From the NCBI GenBank assembly GCA_019424645.1, contig JAHYZB010000088.1, positions 1 to 6,288 on the forward strand: a stretch of 6,288 nt of DNA, read 5' to 3'. The translations under genes were made by a program, and so were the position numbers. This stretch comes from Oxalobacter formigenes (lineage in GTDB: Bacteria > Pseudomonadota > Gammaproteobacteria > Burkholderiales > Burkholderiaceae_D). Positions 1-5,156 of this stretch are shown here, piece after piece (position 1 is the stretch's first letter; every line of letters starts with the position of its first letter). The notes below the pieces were generated by a model. The model made no database searches. It was not told the origin of the DNA and saw only the letters and a program-made list of their open reading frames with translations.

Positions 1-87
1 GAAGCATCTCGACCTTCATTTTTGCAAGAAAATGGAATCTCCTTACAAGAGGCATGTGCTATCAGCAGCGATTCTCGTACAAAATAA
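1..87 (+). CDS. Possible 3' end of a convergent gene (unidentified)
   Basis: One plus-strand frame is open from the first base of the window to a TAA at 85-87, giving 28 residues that end in DSRTK. The stop falls at the foot of the strong hairpin at 82-118, which is where the last gene before a bidirectional terminator is expected to end. This is thin support, because the other two plus frames are also open here and the peptide matches no family I recognise. It may equally be non-coding. The gene body, if there is one, lies to the left of the window. Confidence 0.22.
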   Translation, partial: EASRPSFLQENGISLQEACAISSDSRTK

Positions 88-118
88 AAACCGCCGGATC
101 AACCGGCGGTTTTTATTT
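82..118 (-). terminator. Strong, probably bidirectional terminator after the pyruvate carboxylase gene
   Basis: A perfect inverted repeat pairs 82-97 with 103-118 around a five-base loop (98-102). The core is the GC-rich CCGCCGG/CCGGCGG, and both flanks are A/T-rich, so either strand yields a GC stem followed by a T-rich tract. It lies about 43 bases beyond the carboxylase stop codon at 161-163. It would end that transcript on the minus strand and could also end any convergent transcript entering from the left. Confidence 0.88.
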
Positions 119-160
119 GAAGAACCGAAACGCCTATAAAGCTGTTTCAGGCATTACTGC

Positions 161-3100
161 TTAAGATTCGCTCGACACTTCCGTTCCACAGAATGGACAG
201 AATTTGGCATGTTCATCCGTGATTGGATAGGAGCATTTCGGGCAAAGTTTCGGCACAGGCGAAAGTTCGACAATCAACTCTCCTTCGAGTACCGGTACCA
301 TACGGTGGTCTTTCTTGAAGTCGGCAGTCTTGACGACCCGCTTGACGATCCCGTTCACCGGAGCCAGAACCGATCTTTCCTGCTTCATGATGGAAACGTT
401 AAAGAGTTCCTGTCCCTGCTTGACAATATCACCTTCCTTGACATGCACAATCCAGAGATCGGCTTTGCGCGGGCTGCCGACATGATACTGATTGCCATTT
501 TCCGCAATGACCGAACCACCGCCACCACCGGCAGCCGTTACAGGAGCGTCGATCTGGACTTCGCTTGTCAGAATTTCGGAGTCCAGAACGTACCGTACCG
601 TGGCAACACCATCATCGTTAACCGGATCGATACTCAGAAGAAGCATCTGGTGCGGCTTGCCGCTGGTCGTATTGAAATTGAGCGTCTGCCCCGGTTTGAT
701 ACCCTCAAACCACACATCCAGTGGCAGATGGTTCGGGTTTCCGAATTTCTTCTGGAACTCGATCGTCTTGATCGCATCCGCAGGATGGTTCAGGTACATG
801 ACAAACTCTTCATCGGTAGGATCACGTTTCAGAAGTCTTGCCAGTTCGGCCTTTTCGACTTCCATGTCGACAGGCGCAAGATTTTCCAATGGCGATACTT
901 CCGTACGGGATGCGATGGCATTTTTCCAGTCGGCGCCAAAGGCACTCTGGTAAACCCAGTCATCCGGGAAACCAAGCGGCAAACGTCCAAACTTGCCCAT
1001 CAAAAGATTCTGGAAAGCTTCGTTGCAGTCACGATATGTGTCAAGACGCTTCTGCCTGATTTCATCCGTGAGATCTTCTTCCCTGGTTTCAGTAACGGTT
1101 TTGAGTACTGAAAGCAGTTGCTGAACTGCAGGCAGACCACCACGCTGGTATGCGCCGGTAACAGCAAGAAACGCTGTGTTCCATGTAGTTTGCGAGCCCG
1201 GCGTTACGTCATGATAGCGAACGATCTGGCGCGTATAGGCCAGAAAGTCGAGCATGTACGGAAGCAACTGGATATAGCCCTGCTTGACCGCACCTTCCTG
1301 CGAAGAAGATGTCGCTCCGCCCGGCATGGCATAACGGATAACGTCATGGTCAACACCCTGGAAATAAGGCGAGCAGTAACGGTCAAAATACGGCATGAAC
1401 TGTTTGCAAACGAAATTGGCATCACGCAATGCTTCCCGGTTGAGACTCGTCTGAAGACCCAGTTCGTCTTCCATATAAGCGGCGAGCGAACCGATATCGC
1501 CCTGACCATAACTGCGAACTGAAGCGCCCAGTCCGGCATCGACGATCTGGCAACCCGCTTCCGCAGCAGCAGCACAGGCAGGCAGGAACAGGCCGTCAGT
1601 AACATGCCGATGATAGTGCAGAACCAGTTCAGGCCAACGTTTTCTGAGTGCAGTGACCAGTTCGCGCATGAATTTCGGCGGACAAACACCTGCCATATCC
1701 TTCAAACCCAGAATGAATTCACGGGTTACCGCTTTTTCCGACAAGCCAGATACCCTGGACATCATGGCGATAATGGATTCCGTGACCCTTAGGTAGTGCT
1801 CAATATCAAAACCCTTTGCATAAGACAGTGACAGAGCCGGTTCAAAGACCTTGTCCTTGCGGTCCATGACAACTTCCGTAATCGGCAGCATATTGGCGGG
1901 TTCATTCAGGAAGTCGAAGCAGCGAACCACGTCGTAGTGGTCGCAGATCATTTCGCCAGTCAGCCTCATCAGGTTTCTTGGCTGCGGGCTGTAACCCAGC
2001 ACATTGGTCGAACGGATCAGTAACTGTTTCAGAGTCTTCGGCGCAAAACTGTTCCATTCACGCGCTTCCCTGAACGGATACGTCATGTTGGCAAGCATGG
2101 CCACATGGAAGTGGGCGCCACCACCATTTTCGATGGAAAACAGTCCAAGATTGTCCAGATAAGGTCCTACAAGCCTGTCTTCCGCCAGACGCATGCGATT
2201 GCCGTTATTGGACTGCGTCATGTCGCGCGTCGTCGTATCCGTAAAGTGGATTTTTCCGCTATCCCGCACAAAGTCGAGCAGCGCGCGGCGGTCACCACGC
2301 GGATAAGGCGATGGAGTACGCTTAGTCTTGGAAGTGATCTCTGGCAGGATCGCCTTGAAACTGCCCAGTGAAGGTGTATTGCGATTGCGATACGTTCCCA
2401 GCGAAACATAAGGGTTGTATCCACGGGCGGAAATTTCAGCCACGAGCTTGGCCAGGCGTTCTTTTTCAGGCGCAAGATCCGTGTAATTAAGCAATTCCGG
2501 ATGGTCGTGGATATAGGTCGTCGTGATATTGCCGTTACGGAAATTTTCATCACTGATAATTTTTTCCATAAACGGAATGGTCGTCTTGAGACCACCGATC
2601 ACATATTCGGAAAGCGCACGCTCCATGATACCCATGGTTTTCTGCCAATCGTGCGAATAGGTAATCAACAGAGCGCCAGCCGAGTCATAATTGGACGGGA
2701 ATTCATAGCCGGCCGACAGATTCGAATCGAGCCGAACACCGGGACCACCAGTCGAAACGTAACGGGTAATCAGCCCCGAGTTTGGCGTAAATCCATCCTG
2801 AGGGTCTTCAAGATTGACACGCACCTGCATGGACGTGAAAATCGGGCGCGTATTTTCGTCGTTAAAACGCAATTCCGAACCGAAAGCGATAGCGATCTGC
2901 TCTTCTACCAGATCAACCCCGTAACGGCTTTCTGTAATACCGTGTTCAACCTGCAAACGGGTATTGACTTCAATCATGTAAGGCGTTGAATCTTCGGTAA
3001 CCAGAAACTCGACCGTGGCAACAGAATGGTAGCCCACAGCCTTTACCATCCGGCGTGCATATTCCTTGAGCTGTTCACGCAACTCAGGCGTAATTCCTGC

Positions 3101-3877
3101 CCATGGTGAAGGAGTGATTTCAATCAGCTTCTGGTTGTTACGCTGCACTGTACAGTCGCGTTCGTCAAAGGCAAAAACACTGCCCCAACGGTCAGCTATG
3201 ACCTGAATTTCAATATGATGAACATTAGGGAGGTATTTTTCCACAAACAAGCGAGGATTGCCAAAGGACGCCTGAGCCATGGCTGATGCCTTGTTAAAAG
3301 CATCTTCAAGCTCTTCCTGATTGGTTACCCGGAAAATACCACGTCCGCCGCCGCCACCTTCAGCTTTGAGCATGATCGGCAAACCGATTTCCTCGATGAT
3401 AGCTCGCGCCTGTTCGACATCGACAGAATCATCTGAACCCGGAACGACAGGAACACCGACCTCGCGCGCGACAAGGCGAGCCTGAACCTTGTTGCCAAGT
3501 TTGAACATCGCGTCAGCAGATGCGCCAATAAACGTAATACCGGCTTCCTCAGCGAGTTTCGGGAAAAGCATGTCTTCACTGGCAAAACCCCAACCCGGAT
3601 GCATGGCAACAACATTGCGTTGTTTTGCCAGCTCCATGATTTTCTCAAGATGGAGGTAAGCACGTGGATCAGAACCCAGAAGAATCAGTTCCTGAGCAGA
3701 AGCAGCTGCAGGCTGCGTCTTGTCAACATCGGTTACCGTCATTGCAGAAACAGCTTCAAACCGTTCCCCAATGGATCGGCAAATACGACGTGCGGGGATA
3801 CCGCGGTTTACTACCAGGATGACTTTGCCACGCAGAGACTCCCGGACTTCTTCAAAGGTTCTTTTTTTAAGATTCAT
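161..3877 (-). CDS. pyc: Pyruvate carboxylase, single-chain, with C-terminal zinc-ribbon-like tail
   Basis: Biotin-dependent enzyme of the cytosol that carboxylates pyruvate to oxaloacetate with ATP and bicarbonate, refilling the TCA cycle. Domains, numbered from the ATG: biotin carboxylase about 17-455, with ATP-grasp glycine run 174-178, Lys130, Lys171, His221, Glu303, Asn305, Arg307 and Arg353 at expected catalytic positions; carboxyltransferase from about 542, with DTTTRD (metal ligand Asp547), KDMAG (Lys726, the lysine carboxylated in this family), HRH (His756/His758, metal ligands) and MPGGAT (851-856); biotin carrier domain at the end, with the biotin lysine Lys1165 in IMKQ. A CxxC-x11-CxxC tail follows at 1212-1230, which is unusual for the family. 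The ATG at 3877 is preferred over a GTG at 3892 because GAGAAGAG lies just before it. A long leader separates it from the biotin ligase gene. Oxaloacetate decarboxylase is unlikely, since the carboxylase half is fused. Confidence 0.9.
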   Translation of the reverse strand: MNLKKRTFEEVRESLRGKVILVVNRGIPARRICRSIGERFEAVSAMTVTDVDKTQPAAASAQELILLGSDPRAYLHLEKIMELAKQRNVVAMHPGWGFASEDMLFPKLAEEAGITFIGASADAMFKLGNKVQARLVAREVGVPVVPGSDDSVDVEQARAIIEEIGLPIMLKAEGGGGGRGIFRVTNQEELEDAFNKASAMAQASFGNPRLFVEKYLPNVHHIEIQVIADRWGSVFAFDERDCTVQRNNQKLIEITPSPWAGITPELREQLKEYARRMVKAVGYHSVATVEFLVTEDSTPYMIEVNTRLQVEHGITESRYGVDLVEEQIAIAFGSELRFNDENTRPIFTSMQVRVNLEDPQDGFTPNSGLITRYVSTGGPGVRLDSNLSAGYEFPSNYDSAGALLITYSHDWQKTMGIMERALSEYVIGGLKTTIPFMEKIISDENFRNGNITTTYIHDHPELLNYTDLAPEKERLAKLVAEISARGYNPYVSLGTYRNRNTPSLGSFKAILPEITSKTKRTPSPYPRGDRRALLDFVRDSGKIHFTDTTTRDMTQSNNGNRMRLAEDRLVGPYLDNLGLFSIENGGGAHFHVAMLANMTYPFREAREWNSFAPKTLKQLLIRSTNVLGYSPQPRNLMRLTGEMICDHYDVVRCFDFLNEPANMLPITEVVMDRKDKVFEPALSLSYAKGFDIEHYLRVTESIIAMMSRVSGLSEKAVTREFILGLKDMAGVCPPKFMRELVTALRKRWPELVLHYHRHVTDGLFLPACAAAAEAGCQIVDAGLGASVRSYGQGDIGSLAAYMEDELGLQTSLNREALRDANFVCKQFMPYFDRYCSPYFQGVDHDVIRYAMPGGATSSSQEGAVKQGYIQLLPYMLDFLAYTRQIVRYHDVTPGSQTTWNTAFLAVTGAYQRGGLPAVQQLLSVLKTVTETREEDLTDEIRQKRLDTYRDCNEAFQNLLMGKFGRLPLGFPDDWVYQSAFGADWKNAIASRTEVSPLENLAPVDMEVEKAELARLLKRDPTDEEFVMYLNHPADAIKTIEFQKKFGNPNHLPLDVWFEGIKPGQTLNFNTTSGKPHQMLLLSIDPVNDDGVATVRYVLDSEILTSEVQIDAPVTAAGGGGGSVIAENGNQYHVGSPRKADLWIVHVKEGDIVKQGQELFNVSIMKQERSVLAPVNGIVKRVVKTADFKKDHRMVPVLEGELIVELSPVPKLCPKCSYPITDEHAKFCPFCGTEVSSES
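185..247 (-). other. Zinc-ribbon-like C-terminal module of the pyruvate carboxylase
   Basis: The last 27 residues of the carboxylase contain Cys1212, Cys1215, Cys1227 and Cys1230 in a CPKC-x11-CPFCG pattern, the form of small zinc ribbons. It directly follows the biotin carrier fold, after a short LSPVPKL segment. Metal binding is inferred from the pattern. A role in protein contact, stability or redox sensing is possible, but the sequence does not show which. Confidence 0.7.
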
Positions 3878-3954
3878 TTCTCTTCTCAGCACAGTCGCTG
3901 ATTCAGTCTGTTATTGGAAATACACCCAAAAACTCCGCCGTTTCTGGCCGAGAT

Positions 3955-3979
3955 AAAAAACGGATGGCAAAACCGCCCG
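3955..3979 (-). promoter_or_regulatory. Terminator-like hairpin with U6 tract in the carboxylase leader (candidate attenuator)
   Basis: Read on the minus strand, 3979-3961 folds as CGG(G)-C-GG / CC-A-(T)CCG with a TTTTG loop: five GC pairs, one G-U pair and one mismatch. Six T residues (3960-3955) follow immediately, giving the form of a weak intrinsic terminator about 80 bases before the carboxylase ATG and inside its presumed 5' leader. The CCGTTT at its 3' side could instead pair with AAACGG (3943-3938). A longer element closed by a 7-bp stem (3979-3985 with 4027-4033) abuts it upstream. Regulation by attenuation is inference, and a chance hairpin cannot be excluded. Confidence 0.35.
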
Positions 3980-4033
3980 AAGCAGAACCGATAAACATGG
4001 CGTTGTTTCATTAAACTCAGCCAAACCTGCTTC
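3979..4033 (-). promoter_or_regulatory. Candidate structured leader RNA element upstream of pyruvate carboxylase
   Basis: On the minus strand GAAGCAG (4033-4027) can pair with CTGCTTC (3985-3979). Nested inside, GGC-TGA-GTTT-AATG-AAAC-AAC-GCC (4022-3999) forms two short helices around a symmetrical 3x3 internal loop with a four-base hairpin loop. The next bases form a terminator-like hairpin with a U tract, so the order resembles a sensor domain followed by an expression platform. I do not recognise a known riboswitch class. The pairings are seen by eye only and no covariation is available from one sequence. Confidence 0.3.
3997..4009. repeat. 13-base direct repeat, copy 1
   Basis: ATGGCGTTGTTTC occurs here and again at 4078-4090, with starts 81 bases apart, both within the non-coding gap before the carboxylase gene. 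Here the sequence is also one arm of the inverted repeat GTTT/AAAC at 4005-4016. It could be a regulator binding site or part of a leader RNA fold. Which of these is not shown by the sequence. Confidence 0.55.
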
Positions 4034-4062
4034 AAAAGCCAAATATTTCAATTTTAAAGCAA

Positions 4063-4068
4063 ATTATA
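4063..4068 (-). promoter_or_regulatory. Candidate -10 box for the pyruvate carboxylase promoter
   Basis: The minus strand reads TATAAT, a perfect sigma-70 -10 hexamer, in the most AT-rich part of the gap. No good -35 hexamer lies 16-18 bases upstream: that position holds GGAAAC-like sequence that overlaps repeat copy 2. If it is used, transcription would start near 4056 and leave a leader of about 180 bases before the ATG at 3877. A missing -35 would fit an activator-dependent promoter, or a false match in AT-rich DNA. Confidence 0.35.
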
Positions 4069-4077
4069 AAATATGTA

Positions 4078-4090
4078 ATGGCGTTGTTTC
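4078..4090. repeat. 13-base direct repeat, copy 2
   Basis: This is the second exact copy of ATGGCGTTGTTTC. It spans the place where a -35 element would sit for the TATAAT at 4063-4068. Its right end is the left arm of a nine-base inverted repeat (4084-4092 with 4106-4114). Confidence 0.55.
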
Positions 4091-4114
4091 CCATGAAAAA
4101 CTCTCGGGAAACAA
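4084..4114. repeat. Inverted repeat TTGTTTCCC / GGGAAACAA
   Basis: The arms 4084-4092 and 4106-4114 match perfectly over nine bases around a 13-base spacer. The position is at or just upstream of the candidate carboxylase promoter, and the element overlaps repeat copy 2. This layout is typical of a dimeric regulator's operator, but no particular regulator family is recognised. No U tract follows on either strand, so a terminator is unlikely. Confidence 0.45.
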
Positions 4115-4294
4115 AGAAATTTCCATTTCTGCACAGATTCACCACCTAAAATCCACTGTGAATGTGCCCGTCATGCTTTGAAACGGACTTCATAACGTGA
4201 AAAACGGGATTGTGTCTTCCGAAAATCAAACCGAAAACTAACTGATTTCTTCCGGAAACGGCCAGCCAAGTCATGATCCGATTCCATACAAACC
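4115..4294. other. Non-coding stretch between the biotin ligase terminator and the carboxylase promoter region
   Basis: No convincing gene is seen here. The stretch holds a small hairpin AGAAAT/ATTTCT (4115-4120 with 4125-4130) and two CCGAAAA heptamers 12 bases apart (4219 and 4231). Short plus-strand reading frames lack a ribosome binding site. Confidence 0.5.
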
Positions 4295-4315
4295 AAAACG
4301 TCTGTCATACAGACG
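4295..4315 (-). terminator. Terminator-like hairpin overlapping the biotin ligase stop codon
   Basis: CGTCTGT (4299-4305) pairs perfectly with ACAGACG (4309-4315) around a three-base loop. On the minus strand it is followed by four T residues (4298-4295) and then GG, a short U tract. The ligase TGA (4307-4305) sits within the hairpin, so the last codons form part of the stem. The plus strand also reads into CTTTT, so weak two-way activity is possible. Confidence 0.55.
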
Positions 4316-5054
4316 CTTTTCTTATCGAGCCTCTCATAAATGTCTTGATACCTTCCTCAGTTGCCAGCAGCAAACCACCCCGTTCGTCAATACCAACCAG
4401 TACGCCATTGACAATCGATCCATCCAGATCAAGACATACAGTCTCATTCAGCCACAGGAGCCGGGAAAGCGCTTCACTACGCCACGATTTGGAAAAACTG
4501 CCTAAATCAAGTTTCGCCAGCCGGGAAAGCAGATTTTCAACAATCATTTCCGGGGTCAGGTTCTTCGCAGCATCCGGACTGACCTTATTCAGGCTGGTAG
4601 CGGGAAGTGCTGTATTTTCACGAAGCGAAAAAGCATCCGGAGAAGAAACCAGATTGATGCCGACACCGGCGATCAGTGTTTCGCCTTTTTGTTCGAGGAG
4701 AACACCAGCGACTTTTCCCCCGTCAATCACGAGATCATTCAACCACTTGATTTTGATGTCGAACCCGAAATCGGCAAGTGTTGCGGCAATGCAACAAGAT
4801 AATGCCAAAGCTGCTTCCGTATTGTCAAAAGGAGCTGAATACGGAAGTCGGATAGCGGCATAAACATTGCCTCGTGGACTGGCCCATGAACGGCCGTATT
4901 GGCCCCGGCCGGCAGTCTGCTCATGAGAAATGAGCGCATCAAAAATGGAAAAACGGGAATCAGCCACCATTTTCCAGGCAGCAGACAAAACCGAATCGGT
5001 ACTTTCGAGTACGGTAAGCATAATCTGTAAATTGAACAATATTTTCTTCGGCAC
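4305..5054 (-). CDS. birA: Biotin--protein ligase, monofunctional (no DNA-binding domain)
   Basis: Cytosolic enzyme that activates biotin with ATP to biotinyl-AMP and transfers it to the acceptor lysine of biotin carrier domains. Visible family motifs: ESTDS (17-21), the biotin/ATP loop GRGQYGRSWASP (49-60), KWLNDL (103-108, usually KWPNDL), Lys113 before AGVLLE (116-121), GVGIN (130-134) and a small C-terminal beta domain (about 200-249). At 249 residues it lacks the N-terminal helix-turn-helix of E. coli BirA (321 residues), so it should not repress biotin genes. The start is uncertain. The GTG at 5054 abuts AAGAAGAG with no normal spacing. A TTG at 5039 lies 12 bases after GAGGTG, and an ATG at 5021 would give 238 residues; all keep the motifs. 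Its likely main client is the neighbouring pyruvate carboxylase. Confidence 0.9.
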   Translation of the reverse strand: MPKKILFNLQIMLTVLESTDSVLSAAWKMVADSRFSIFDALISHEQTAGRGQYGRSWASPRGNVYAAIRLPYSAPFDNTEAALALSCCIAATLADFGFDIKIKWLNDLVIDGGKVAGVLLEQKGETLIAGVGINLVSSPDAFSLRENTALPATSLNKVSPDAAKNLTPEMIVENLLSRLAKLDLGSFSKSWRSEALSRLLWLNETVCLDLDGSIVNGVLVGIDERGGLLLATEEGIKTFMRGSIRKASV

Positions 5055-5076
5055 CTCTTCTTTTAAAAGCGAAGAG
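5055..5076 (-). promoter_or_regulatory. Inverted repeat covering the biotin ligase ribosome binding site
   Basis: CTCTTC (5055-5060) and GAAGAG (5071-5076) are perfect inverted arms around the A/T-rich spacer TTTTAAAAGC. In the minus-strand transcript the downstream arm reads GAAGAG and lies directly before the GTG at 5054, so a hairpin would bury the purine-rich ribosome binding region. It is short, and its effect on translation is inference. Confidence 0.35.
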
Positions 5077-5106
5077 ATTCCTGTCTTTCCTGAATGATGC
5101 CTGTCG

Positions 5107-5134
5107 AAAAAAGCGACCGTTTCGGGTCGCTTTT
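5107..5134 (-). terminator. Rho-independent terminator after the beta-eliminating lyase gene
   Basis: AAAAGCGACC (5109-5118) pairs perfectly with GGTCGCTTTT (5125-5134) around the six-base loop GTTTCG. On the minus strand the stem runs into six T residues (5112-5107), a textbook intrinsic terminator 22 bases past the lyase stop codon. It lies only about 50 bases before the biotin ligase start, so the ligase needs read-through or a promoter in that short gap. I see no good promoter there. Confidence 0.85.
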
Positions 5135-5156
5135 CAAACTATATTGGCAAACAGGA

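Noticed and set aside
209..1111. Plus-strand open frame of 300 residues
   Set aside because: It lies fully antisense to the carboxyltransferase and biotin-carrier part of the pyruvate carboxylase, has no recognisable domain, and is explained by codon bias of the real gene.
3890..3892. GTG as the pyruvate carboxylase start (five extra residues)
   Set aside because: The purine-rich GAGAAGAG lies after this GTG and just before the ATG at 3877, so the ATG is the better start.
3938..3963. Inverted repeat CCGTTT/AAACGG as an independent terminator
   Set aside because: The stem is six bases with a 14-base loop and no T tract follows on the minus strand; it is noted only as a competing pairing of the leader hairpin.
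4078..4149. Short plus-strand peptide starting MALFPMKNSR (23 residues)
   Set aside because: No ribosome binding site upstream, start lies in the direct repeat, and nothing supports translation; a leader peptide on this strand would face away from the carboxylase.
4273..4863. Plus-strand open frame of 196 residues
   Set aside because: Antisense shadow of the biotin ligase; serine- and arginine-rich composition and no family motifs.
4305..5054. Bifunctional BirA repressor of biotin synthesis
   Set aside because: There is no room for the N-terminal helix-turn-helix domain before the ESTDS motif, so only the ligase function is supported.
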